53,244 nucleotides of DNA from Athalassotoga sp964433875 (GTDB lineage: Bacteria > Thermotogota > Thermotogae > Mesoaciditogales > Mesoaciditogaceae): the NCBI GenBank assembly GCA_964433875.1, contig CAYSSO010000011.1, positions 1 to 53,244 of the forward strand, given 5' to 3'. Below the pieces are notes generated by a model, which saw only the letters and a program-made list of their open reading frames with translations, did no database searches and was not told the origin of the DNA. The translations under genes were made by a program, and so were the position numbers. Below, in pieces: positions 17,532 through 25,715 of the stretch. Within the stretch, counting starts at the first letter, position 1; each line of letters starts with the position of its first letter.

Positions 17532-17651
17532 CAATCGATTTTTCTTTGTATACTGTTTAAAGAAAATGGGAAAGTGAAAAGTGAGTAGTAAGGAGCAATT
17601 TCTATTTTCCATTTTCATCTCATTTTTCCCCATCTATTATATGCACACTTA

Positions 17652-17680
17652 TTGCTTTCCCATACCCTATAGGGTATAAT
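17652..17680 (+). promoter_or_regulatory. ccdA operon promoter with embedded palindromic operator
   Basis: -35 TTGCTT (17652-17657), 17-base spacer and -10 TATAAT (17675-17680). A perfect 16-bp palindrome ATACCCTATAGGGTAT (17662-17677) covers most of the spacer and enters the -10. Such placement suits a repressor. The TACCC...GGGTA form resembles sites of CsoR/RcnR-family repressors (copper, nickel or persulfide sensors); this match is from memory of that family, not a search. No regulator gene adjoins it. Confidence 0.75.
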
Positions 17681-17718
17681 TTAAAAAATAAAAATGAAAA
17701 AATAAAAGGAGGCCACAT

Positions 17719-18390
17719 TTGACCCCAATAGTTGTGGATATCCAAATATCTTACTGGTCTGCCTTTGTCGGCGGAATATTGAGTTTCTTTTCTCCGTGTA
17801 TCTTTCCAATTCTGCCAGGGTTTCTTGCTTTTCTTGTCTCGTCGCAAAGAAGAGGAGGCGCCATTTCCAAGGCAGTTGCATTTTCAATTGGACTTTCCAT
17901 AATCTTCATTATTCTCGGACTCGCAACCGGTACTTTTGGAATCTTTCTGACAACTTACAAAAGATATGTCGAGATCATAGGTGGCATAATCGTAATCATA
18001 TTCGGTATAAGTTATACCGGCCTTTTTACCCTTCCTTTTTTTGAAAAAGGAATTTACATACCATTTAAGAGAGACGTTGATAGTTTTTGGAATGCCTTGC
18101 TTTTTGGGATCGTCACGGCCTTTGCGTGGACACCGTGTATAGGTCCCGCTCTCGGAACGATTTTGACCATAGCGGCCACAGGCAATACCGTCTCGGGTGG
18201 AATATTGCTTGCGATATTCTCTGCGGGGCTTGTTATACCTTTGATCCTTTCCTCCATTTTGATAGAAATGGTGAACAAAATTGTCGGCTTTATCGTCAAA
18301 TATCAAAGAGCGATAAATGTGATCGGGGGAATAGTGCTTGTCCTGTTCGGTCTCTTGATGATCTGGGGAAAGTTAACGATCTTCAGTTAA
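17719..18390 (+). CDS. ccdA: Cytochrome c biogenesis protein CcdA (thiol electron carrier)
   Basis: 223 residues with six membrane helices and no extra domains, the short CcdA form. The two redox cysteines sit in the inverted-repeat motifs SFFSPCIFPILPGF (C27) and AFAWTPCIGPALGT (C140). CcdA moves electrons from cytoplasmic thioredoxin across the membrane to exported thiol proteins. TTG start with AAGGAGG six bases upstream. It is the first gene of an overlapping six-gene operon; the next gene encodes an exported thioredoxin-like protein, a natural partner. Confidence 0.95.
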   Translation: MTPIVVDIQISYWSAFVGGILSFFSPCIFPILPGFLAFLVSSQRRGGAISKAVAFSIGLSIIFIILGLATGTFGIFLTTYKRYVEIIGGIIVIIFGISYTGLFTLPFFEKGIYIPFKRDVDSFWNALLFGIVTAFAWTPCIGPALGTILTIAATGNTVSGGILLAIFSAGLVIPLILSSILIEMVNKIVGFIVKYQRAINVIGGIVLVLFGLLMIWGKLTIFS

Positions 18391-18401
18391 AGGAGGAAGT
18401 T

Positions 18402-19094
18402 ATGAGAAAAGTTTTTGTTTTACCTCTTTTCTTATTTTTTGCGTTTAGCGCCTTTGCGTATCCGCTTAACAGCGTGCTTTTGAAGAATTTTAACACCGTT
18501 ATGGCTCTTGCTCGTTACGAGCAGAAAGACGCAATAATAGTATTTTCAGATCCTTCATGCTTTTATTGCAACAAATTGAAAAGCGATACGCTTTCAAATT
18601 TACAGGTCCAGCAAATTCTATCCAACAATTTCTTGATAGGCGAAATATACGCAACCAATGAAAAGGCTAACTTTGAGGGGAATGTTTACACCTACTCAGA
18701 TCTTTTCCAGGGCTTTAGGGTTACCGGCACGCCGACTCTTGTCTTTTTTACCTCTGAAGGCACGCCTCTGACGTATTTGCCCGGATACCTTGGACCTTCC
18801 GATTTCATAAAGGTTTTGCAATACGTGGCGCTTGGTGCGTATTCAAAAAATATCGATTTCGGGACCTTTTCTAAAACTCCAAATAATTTTGTTGGAACAC
18901 CAACGGTTATCTCTGTAACGCAGGATGAGGCAAATTACATTTTGCAAAATGATCCAATGGCAAAAAAGATCGATTCCTACCCCGGAAAGGATGCAGATCA
19001 TTTCCTTAAATACGTTGTATTCGGAAAAGATGCGACATCAATAGCGGATAAGATGATAAGCGATGGATTTTACAATGTCTACGTTGTAGGATGA
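18402..19094 (+). CDS. Exported thioredoxin-like protein with C-terminal degenerate rhodanese-like domain
   Basis: 230 residues. Signal peptide at about 1-19. A thioredoxin fold has the active site DPSCFYCNKLK (C53, C56) and the cis-Pro loop VTGTPTLVFF (P111). Residues about 160-230 look like a rhodanese fold: it starts ISVTQDEANYIL and ends ADKMISDGFYNVYVVG. The catalytic loop that normally holds a Cys reads VVFGKDATS, so it should be inactive. Start is ATG behind AGGAGGAAG, 11 bases after ccdA. It likely receives electrons from CcdA and reduces an extracytoplasmic thiol or persulfide; the rhodanese reading is moderate in strength. Confidence 0.8.
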   Translation: MRKVFVLPLFLFFAFSAFAYPLNSVLLKNFNTVMALARYEQKDAIIVFSDPSCFYCNKLKSDTLSNLQVQQILSNNFLIGEIYATNEKANFEGNVYTYSDLFQGFRVTGTPTLVFFTSEGTPLTYLPGYLGPSDFIKVLQYVALGAYSKNIDFGTFSKTPNNFVGTPTVISVTQDEANYILQNDPMAKKIDSYPGKDADHFLKYVVFGKDATSIADKMISDGFYNVYVVG

Positions 19095-19936
19095 TAGGAT
19101 ATCTAAAACCAGATTTTGACGAGTTAAAGGTAAAGGAGTTAAAACTTTACAATTCTTATTATTGTGGAATTTGCACATCTATATCAAAAAAGTACGGCCC
19201 CTTTTCTCGGCTTTTTTTAAGTTACGACGCGGTTTTCTTTTCCATTCTTTCGGATGTTGCAAAAAAAGAGAGAATCCAATTCGGAAATTCAAGGTGTCCT
19301 CTTCCTCCGTTTCAGAAAAAAAGAATCGTCAAAAGCGAGGGTGTATCATTTGGAACTGAAATATCTAAATTCTTCTCCGAATTGAAAATAGAGGATTTCA
19401 AAAGAGATTCGAAGGGAATAAAGCATTTTTTGTCATTTTTTCTCGTGAATTTAAAATCGAAAACCTTAGAAGAAATTGCAGGTTCGTACATGAAAGAGAT
19501 GTATTTCTACGAACTGACCAGAGAGCCAGACCCTCAAAAGATGGCAGAGATTTTCGGAAATTTTTCGCGCAATCTATCGGCATCGATCGATAGTTTAAAA
19601 AATGCCTCTACGATGATATATCTCATAGGGAAATGGATATACATTGCAGATGCGCTTGATGATCTTCAAAAGGACTTTAAAGAAGGAAATTACAATCCAT
19701 TTCTTGAAAAGTACAAAAGTGTTTTTGAAGAATGGGAACTTTTTGATAAAATAAGAGAAAGAGAAAAAACCTCTCTTATTTTTCTTGTCTCAAGAGTTCA
19801 GGAAGAGTACATGAATTTGAATTTAGAGAATTTTGCCGGCAAATCTTTGATAGAGAATGTGATCTTCTACGGACTTCCAAAGGTAAACAAAAAGATCATC
19901 GAGAAGAAGGATGAAAAAGTTGAAAGATCCATATGA
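19091..19936 (+). CDS. DUF5685 family protein
   Basis: 281 residues, no signal peptide. It matches DUF5685 proteins of Firmicutes by the opening YYCGICTSISKKYG (C25, C28), a third Cys in NSRCPLPPF (C69), and GKWIYIADALDDLQKDFKEG plus NYNPF (about 180-205). The alpha-helical core with aspartates recalls all-helical metal-binding folds. Function is unknown. Relatives commonly sit beside a small J-domain gene, as here. It overlaps the previous gene by four bases (ATGA) and the next by 26. Confidence 0.72.
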   Translation: MIGYLKPDFDELKVKELKLYNSYYCGICTSISKKYGPFSRLFLSYDAVFFSILSDVAKKERIQFGNSRCPLPPFQKKRIVKSEGVSFGTEISKFFSELKIEDFKRDSKGIKHFLSFFLVNLKSKTLEEIAGSYMKEMYFYELTREPDPQKMAEIFGNFSRNLSASIDSLKNASTMIYLIGKWIYIADALDDLQKDFKEGNYNPFLEKYKSVFEEWELFDKIREREKTSLIFLVSRVQEEYMNLNLENFAGKSLIENVIFYGLPKVNKKIIEKKDEKVERSI

Positions 19937-20507
19937 GGTGCTTGGAGTTAAAAGAGATGCGACAAAGGAAGAGATACGGGAGGCCTACAGAAATCTCATA
20001 AAGAGATACCATCCCGATCAATTTCACAACAATCCGGATATGAAAGCCCTTGCCGAGGAAAAGATAAAAGAGGTGAACGAGGCGTACAAATACATTCTCG
20101 ATCACTTCGATGATCAAATGAAATCTTCTAATTCCTCTGGTGATGAGGAGATCTTTAAAATGGCCCGTCAGAAGATAGACTCTGGCGATTATTACGCCGC
20201 ACAGGATCTACTTGTAAAGGTCGAAGACAAATCGAAGCCGGAATGGTATTTTTTGAGCGGCCTGATATATTTCAAACAGGGATGGTATGACAAGGCTGAA
20301 AGTTATTTGAAATTCGCCCACGAGTCCGATCCGTCTAACAAAGAATACGAGGAAATTTACAAGCAGTGCCTTAGAGCCGGAAGAATGAATTACAATCCGC
20401 CTCCAGTCGATCAAGGCGGAATGAGCGAAGAAGCCTCGACATGTTTGAGTTGTTGCGCGACTCTTGCCTGCATGGATATATGCTGTCATTGTATGGGAGG
20501 AATATGA
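19911..20507 (+). CDS. J-domain protein with TPR-like repeats and cysteine-rich tail
   Basis: 198 residues. The N-terminal J domain (about 5-68) carries the HPD triad at 34-36 and would stimulate an Hsp70. A TPR-like pair of helices follows at about 80-155. The tail contains seven cysteines in 17 residues (C178, C181, C182, C187, C191, C192, C194), spaced as C-x2-CC-x4-C-x3-CC-x-C then MGG. The tail could bind a metal or Fe-S cluster. It overlaps DUF5685 upstream by 26 bases and the membrane gene downstream by four. It is not canonical DnaJ, since the Gly/Phe region and zinc fingers are absent. Client and cofactor are unknown. Confidence 0.85.
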   Translation: MKKLKDPYEVLGVKRDATKEEIREAYRNLIKRYHPDQFHNNPDMKALAEEKIKEVNEAYKYILDHFDDQMKSSNSSGDEEIFKMARQKIDSGDYYAAQDLLVKVEDKSKPEWYFLSGLIYFKQGWYDKAESYLKFAHESDPSNKEYEEIYKQCLRAGRMNYNPPPVDQGGMSEEASTCLSCCATLACMDICCHCMGGI

Positions 20508-20977
20508 AATCAAGGGAAATTGCCTTTGGCTCGATCTATTCGGCCATATCTTTGATTTTGATCGTTATTTCATCATTTTTGTCGAATGATCTTTTCTTTT
20601 TGATGGCTGCCTCTCTTCCGTTGATAATGCTTGTCGATCAATTCGGCAGAAGAACTGCGCTTTTTTCTTACGCCGTCGTCTCGGCAGTTGCCTTTTTAAT
20701 CTTTCCAATCCAGATTTCATCAATGGCTTTTATAATCATCTTTGGTCCATTTGCGATTTTGAGATCCTTTTTTAAAGGTAAAAAAACCTTTTTTCTTAAC
20801 TTTGCCGTACTTATAGGGTTAAGTTTTGTCTTTTACTTTTTGATGGTAAGTTTCATAAGAGTAAACCTTAAATACACTCTTGCTTACGTCTTTCTTTCCA
20901 TTTTTGCACTTTTAATTTACGAATTGTTTTGTGAATATTTTACAAGATGGTACAGAAATTTGAAAAAGAGGTTTTGA
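20504..20977 (+). CDS. Small polytopic membrane protein, unknown function
   Basis: 157 residues with about five hydrophobic helices (about 8-26, 30-46, 51-70, 73-90, 97-147) and a basic C-terminal tail RWYRNLKKRF. No family is recognised. The start is ATG at 20504 in an ATGA overlap with the J-domain gene; longer readings upstream lie inside that gene. Its stop is followed at once by rqcH. Position suggests it works with the J-domain/DUF5685 proteins at the membrane, but nothing in the sequence shows how. Confidence 0.75.
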   Translation: MKSREIAFGSIYSAISLILIVISSFLSNDLFFLMAASLPLIMLVDQFGRRTALFSYAVVSAVAFLIFPIQISSMAFIIIFGPFAILRSFFKGKKTFFLNFAVLIGLSFVFYFLMVSFIRVNLKYTLAYVFLSIFALLIYELFCEYFTRWYRNLKKRF

Positions 20978-22606
20978 ATGCCGTACGATTCGTTTTTAGT
21001 TTCAAAACTTGTCAGAGAGATTGAGACCCCAGTTTATTTAACAGGCATATATGACGTTAGCAATCATTCTATCTTGGTATCTCTGCAAAAGAAAGATCTG
21101 CTTATCGATGTTGGAGGATGGCCACATTTTAGATTCACGAAGATGATCGTAGAAAAGGACAGGAACCCTTCCGCCTTTGTGTCTTTCACAAGGTCAAAAC
21201 TTAAAGGTGGCATTCTTTCGCGGGTTGACCAGGTTGACTTTGACAGATTTGTAAGGTTTGAATTCGAGGTTAAAAATCTCATCGGGGAGACGGAAAGGTT
21301 TGAAATGTACCACGAGGCAATGGGAAGTTTTGGAAACATTGTCCTTGTAAAGGATGGAAAGATTCTCGCCTCTTTTAGAAATGTTTCATCCGTCAAAAGA
21401 ATCGTGGCTGTAGGAAAGGATTATCTTATCCCTCAAGATTCTCGAATCGATCCATCAAATGTGAATGAAGAATTCTTTATCGGAAAGGGAAGACTCGATC
21501 AAATTCTCGTCTCGAAGGTTAAAGGATTTTCCAAAAAGACAGCACGCGAACTTTGCAAGATCGCGAATTTGAGTTTTGATACTCCTGTTGAATCGTTAAA
21601 GATGGATGAGATAAAAAGAATAGTCCTTGATGTAAAAGAGATGGTCAGATCGCTTGAGGATAATTTTGTCTATCTTTCGGTTGAGTCTGGCATCCCAAAG
21701 GATGTTTACGCGTACAAGCCTTACGGTGATCACGAAAAATTTGAAAGTCCGTCTGAGGCGATAGAAAAATTATTCGCCTTTCAGAAGGAAGAGAGCCCTT
21801 TACTCAAGAAAGATAGGCTTTTAAAGACGGTAAGAGGACTTCTCGACAAAAACGATGAGATACTCAAAAAAATAAATGAAGAATTGAAGATGACCAAAAG
21901 TGCCGGCGAATTCAAAAAATACGGTGAACTCATAATATACAATATGTACTCCCTTCCCAAGAAAGCCGATAAGGTAAAGGTCTTTGACTGGGAGACGGAT
22001 AAAGAAATCGTGATAAATTTGGATCCGAGAAAGGATCTTGCTGAAAATGCGCAGCATTTTTTCTCGATTTACAATCGCCTAAAAGGAAAGGTAAAAGGGA
22101 TCGAAGAAAGAAAAAGGTTAATCGAGAAAAGAATAGAAAATCTTGAACAGATAAAGTACGAAATAGAGAATGCGAATGACAGAGTAGAACTTGACGAGAT
22201 AGAAAGGGAACTTTCCCTTTTCAATTATATAAAAGCACGAAAAAAGAAAATTTTGCAGGAATCAAAACCTCTTGAATATGAAAGAAATGGTTTTAAAATA
22301 ATCGTTGGTAAGAATAACATTCAAAATGACAGAATCACACACCAGGCCTCACCGGACGATATGTGGTTTCACGTTAGAGAAGCGCCCGGTGCCCATGTGA
22401 TTCTTTCAACCGGAAGAAGAATTCCTTCCGAAGATGTCGTGAATTTTGCGGCATCACTTGCAGCCGGCCATTCCAAGTACAGAAATGAGCCATGGGTGGA
22501 TGTTGATTACACCTACGTAAGGTACGTAAAAAAGCCGAAAGGCGCAAAGCCTGGATTTGTCATCTACAAAAACTTTAAGACCATTCGCGTAAGGCCAATT
22601 TCCTAA
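20978..22606 (+). CDS. rqcH: NFACT family ribosome quality-control protein RqcH (Rqc2 homologue)
   Basis: 542 residues. NFACT-N domain with the Asp-Arg pair in QVDFDRFVRFEF (D89, R90), helix-hairpin-helix and coiled-coil middle (about 180-410), and NFACT-R domain DDMWFHVREAPGAHVILSTG (about 455-475) with YVRYVKKPKGAKPGFVIY near the end. It binds stalled 50S subunits and recruits tRNA-Ala to add C-terminal alanine tails. Start ATG lies directly after the previous stop. The end lies only two bases from the convergent glucosidase gene. Confidence 0.94.
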   Translation: MPYDSFLVSKLVREIETPVYLTGIYDVSNHSILVSLQKKDLLIDVGGWPHFRFTKMIVEKDRNPSAFVSFTRSKLKGGILSRVDQVDFDRFVRFEFEVKNLIGETERFEMYHEAMGSFGNIVLVKDGKILASFRNVSSVKRIVAVGKDYLIPQDSRIDPSNVNEEFFIGKGRLDQILVSKVKGFSKKTARELCKIANLSFDTPVESLKMDEIKRIVLDVKEMVRSLEDNFVYLSVESGIPKDVYAYKPYGDHEKFESPSEAIEKLFAFQKEESPLLKKDRLLKTVRGLLDKNDEILKKINEELKMTKSAGEFKKYGELIIYNMYSLPKKADKVKVFDWETDKEIVINLDPRKDLAENAQHFFSIYNRLKGKVKGIEERKRLIEKRIENLEQIKYEIENANDRVELDEIERELSLFNYIKARKKKILQESKPLEYERNGFKIIVGKNNIQNDRITHQASPDDMWFHVREAPGAHVILSTGRRIPSEDVVNFAASLAAGHSKYRNEPWVDVDYTYVRYVKKPKGAKPGFVIYKNFKTIRVRPIS

Positions 22607-22608
22607 CT

Positions 22609-24201
22609 TTATATCTCCATCAAAAGCGCCTCAAATGGCTTTAAATATGGCAACTCTGCCTCCCCGTAATTATCAAGGATTACACTTCCTCCATTTGAGT
22701 CTATCCTTACGCTTTCCGAAGAAAAGTTCATTATCACGATGACTGGTTTTTCTCCAATTCTTTTGTACGCGAAGACCCTGTCATCTAAATCTATTATCTC
22801 GAAAGCGCCATTTCTCAAAGAATCACGGTTCTTTCTTTCGAAGATCAATCTTTTGTAAAAGTTGAGCACTGATTCTTTGTCTTTCATTTCGTCCTCAACG
22901 TTTACGAATGATTTGTTTTCATTCACAGGCAGCCATGGTTCAACTTCGGAAAATCCGGCATATTTCGATGAATCCCATTGCATCGGAGTTCTTGCCGGAT
23001 CTCTCCCTGGCTTTGGCCACAATGCCTTTCCCCACGGATCCATGACGCGATCCTTTGGAATGTAAGTGTCTTCCATTCCAATTTCCTCGCCGTAATATAT
23101 AAATGGGGTTCCACGAAGAGTCAAAAGTAGAGTCGCAAAGAGTTTTGAGATTCTCTTTTTATCTTCGTAATTAACGTTAAGCCCCTCTGTCATTCTTGTC
23201 AAAAGCCTTCTGTTATCGTGATTTCCCGTTACGTAACTCGGCCATGCGCGGTTACCAAAGAATGTATCGATTGTTTCGACAAGAGATCTTACATTTTTGG
23301 CGTTCATTGAGAGTTTTTCGAGGAAATCTATGTTGAAGGCTATATTGAATCTTCCCTGAATCGTAAAAAGCAAATAAAGGCACAATCCCATGTCAGAAGA
23401 TATTTCCCCGACACTTGCCCGGTTATCGTATTTGCCCATGAATTTCATTATCTTTTCAACTTCCATCAAAGTTTCGGGCCTTGCCGTGAAGGGATCCCAG
23501 TAATACTCATCGCGCGAACTTTGAAATAGACTCTTCTTTATCTGCGGCCCCTTTTTTGCGTTTATATCCAGCTCTTTGTAAAAGTGAGAGGCCGCATCAA
23601 ATCTAAATCCATCGACACCCATATCGAGCCAGAATTTCATCGAGTCGTAAATAGCCTTTCTCACTTCTTCATTTCTCCAGTTCAGATCTGGCTGTTCCTT
23701 TGCGAAGAGATGGAGGTAGTACTGTTTCCTATTTTCATCCCACGTCCAGACGCTTTCTTCTCCCTGGCCGGAGAAGAGCGAGACCCAGTTGTTCGGCAAT
23801 TCTCCATTAGGTCCTGGATCTCTCCATATGTACCAGTCTGCTTTGGGATTGTCTCTTGATTTTCTCGATTCTACAAACCATGGATGCTTGTCAGATGTGT
23901 GATTGTAGACCTGATCTATTATTATCTTTATATTCCTTTGATGGGCCTGATCTATCAAAGATTTGAAATCTTCTATATTTCCGAAGATGGGATCGACGGA
24001 GGTGTAATCACTTATATCGTATCCGAAATCGGCCATTGGCGATTTGAAAAATGGACATATCCATATCGCGTCTATTCCAAGGTATTCAAAGTAATCTAAC
24101 TTTTCTTTTATTCCATTCAAATCTCCGATTCCGTCTCCATTTGAATCCTTAAAACTCCTTGGATATATCTGGTAAAATACTCCTTCTTTCCACCATTCCA
24201 T
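22609..24201 (-). CDS. GH13 alpha-glucosidase / oligo-1,6-glucosidase
   Basis: 530 residues. Clear GH13 core: opening WWKEGVFYQIYPRSFKDSNG, nucleophile in GVDGFRFDAA (D202), acid/base in SVGEISSD (E266) and third acid in VTGNHDNRR (D329). The calcium-site-like DSNGDGIGD (19-27) is typical of oligo-1,6-glucosidases and related enzymes. It would hydrolyse short alpha-glucosides in the cytoplasm. Start chosen at ATG 24199-24201 because GGAGGAGAT lies just upstream and it overlaps the lnt stop as TGATG; an earlier in-frame ATG lies inside lnt and lacks an SD. Exact linkage specificity is unknown. Confidence 0.92.
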   Translation of the reverse strand: MEWWKEGVFYQIYPRSFKDSNGDGIGDLNGIKEKLDYFEYLGIDAIWICPFFKSPMADFGYDISDYTSVDPIFGNIEDFKSLIDQAHQRNIKIIIDQVYNHTSDKHPWFVESRKSRDNPKADWYIWRDPGPNGELPNNWVSLFSGQGEESVWTWDENRKQYYLHLFAKEQPDLNWRNEEVRKAIYDSMKFWLDMGVDGFRFDAASHFYKELDINAKKGPQIKKSLFQSSRDEYYWDPFTARPETLMEVEKIMKFMGKYDNRASVGEISSDMGLCLYLLFTIQGRFNIAFNIDFLEKLSMNAKNVRSLVETIDTFFGNRAWPSYVTGNHDNRRLLTRMTEGLNVNYEDKKRISKLFATLLLTLRGTPFIYYGEEIGMEDTYIPKDRVMDPWGKALWPKPGRDPARTPMQWDSSKYAGFSEVEPWLPVNENKSFVNVEDEMKDKESVLNFYKRLIFERKNRDSLRNGAFEIIDLDDRVFAYKRIGEKPVIVIMNFSSESVRIDSNGGSVILDNYGEAELPYLKPFEALLMEI

Positions 24202-25715
24202 CAAAATCTCCTCCACAAAAAGATACTCTCGCATATCAAAAGGCCTAACGATATCCATAATATCATATCTCCGAACTTATCGTAAAATGTTTTCGTGTTA
24301 TTTGGATAAAGTTCTAAGACAGAGGCAATTTTCTGATGCGTCGGCAATTCTTTGACTATCTGGCCATAAGGATTGACAAGTCCGGTGATTCCGGTATCGG
24401 CAACCTGGACTACCCACTTTCTATTTTCGACTGCTCTCATTACGCTTTGGGCAAAATGCTGTATGAGGGCCGTTCTTTGATCGAACCAACTATCGTCCGT
24501 TATTGTAACGATGAATTGTGCTCCTTTGTTTGTGAACCTTCTCGACAACCATCCAAAGTAACTTTCAAAACAGATGTCTGTCGCGAAGTTAAGATTGTCC
24601 ACTTTAAAAATCGTGAAATTTTTTCCCGGCGTGAAGAAATTCGCTAACTTCAAAAAGCCAAAGATTCCAAAGATCTGAGGATAAGGAAGCGTTTCGGTGA
24701 AAGGAACGAGGATATGTTTTGAATAAATCGCTTTCAGACCATCTCTGTCGAAGAGCCCCGCGGAATTGTAAATCTTTCCATCCTTTGATGAAGGATATCC
24801 TATAATGGCGTTAACGTTTTTCCGAGCCATTAAATCCTTTAAATCCGGATATATCGATCCAATCTCACTTTCAAAAGTTCCCTCGGGGAAAAAGATAAGA
24901 TTTGTCTTTGTAGCAAGATTGTCAATGCCCCATTTTACAACGTCGAAGATCTCGTAAGGACTCATTTTATACCTCTCAGAAACGGTTATATTTGGCTGGA
25001 CAACGCCTATCGTTATTCTTTTTCCGACAAAGGGCAATGTGCGGGGATATAAAAAGGATGCCAAATACGTGGATCCAACGAGAATGGATATTAATAAAAC
25101 GACTTTGAAATCTTTTTTCCTTAGGAAAATGTAAAAAAGGTAATTTACGGCAAAGATCACAAACGTTAAACCAAAAGTGCCAGTTATGGATACCAACTGC
25201 AATGGAGCAATCTGATCGTATAGGGCATCTGAAAGCCTTGAGCCTGTAAAGCCAAGTTGGCCGTAACCTCTTAAGAATTCGATAAGGACGAAGATCGATG
25301 CCATCGAAAGTATATGGAGAATGAGTGGAACTTTCTTTGATCTCTTTTCAAAGTATGTGTAAAAAAAGCCAAATATGCCGAAGAAAACGCCTTCTATTAT
25401 TGTAAAAAGTATAAATGCTACGAAGCCATACACTGGCGGAAAATTGTTAAAAAGGGCTATGTTTTTGACAAGGGTTGGTAAAAGCCAGTATGTGGAAATT
25501 CCCATGTAGAATATTCCAAAGATCCATCCCGTAAAAAAAGATCCGGCAGTTTTGTCATCTTTGAGGGCGAAAAAAAGCGGGACTATTCCAAACCATACGA
25601 AGACCGAAAATAACATCCCGGGCATCGAGATGGCTGTCAGAAAGGCCGAAAAGATCGCAAGGATCAGTCTTTTTCCAAATCTGATTCTTCGTACTCTTTC
25701 TTGCAAGTTGGACAA
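24201..25715 (-). CDS. lnt: Apolipoprotein N-acyltransferase
   Basis: 504 residues. About seven N-terminal membrane helices (to residue 225), then a nitrilase-fold periplasmic domain with all three catalytic residues: FFPEGTFE (E278), YSKHILVPF (K333) and DICFESYFG (C382). A C-terminal helix anchors it. It adds the third acyl chain to lipoproteins, consistent with a diderm envelope and with the lipoprotein encoded at 38475-39094. TTG start with AGAGGT seven bases upstream, giving a 52-base overlap with topA. Confidence 0.93.
   Translation of the reverse strand: MSNLQERVRRIRFGKRLILAIFSAFLTAISMPGMLFSVFVWFGIVPLFFALKDDKTAGSFFTGWIFGIFYMGISTYWLLPTLVKNIALFNNFPPVYGFVAFILFTIIEGVFFGIFGFFYTYFEKRSKKVPLILHILSMASIFVLIEFLRGYGQLGFTGSRLSDALYDQIAPLQLVSITGTFGLTFVIFAVNYLFYIFLRKKDFKVVLLISILVGSTYLASFLYPRTLPFVGKRITIGVVQPNITVSERYKMSPYEIFDVVKWGIDNLATKTNLIFFPEGTFESEIGSIYPDLKDLMARKNVNAIIGYPSSKDGKIYNSAGLFDRDGLKAIYSKHILVPFTETLPYPQIFGIFGFLKLANFFTPGKNFTIFKVDNLNFATDICFESYFGWLSRRFTNKGAQFIVTITDDSWFDQRTALIQHFAQSVMRAVENRKWVVQVADTGITGLVNPYGQIVKELPTHQKIASVLELYPNNTKTFYDKFGDMILWISLGLLICESIFLWRRF

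Noticed and set aside
17500..17560. T-box leader before pheS
   Set aside because: The leader is only about 25 bases and has no T-box sequence.
22609..24258. Glucosidase starting 19 codons earlier
   Set aside because: That start lies inside lnt without an SD; GH13 enzymes of this type begin near the chosen Met.
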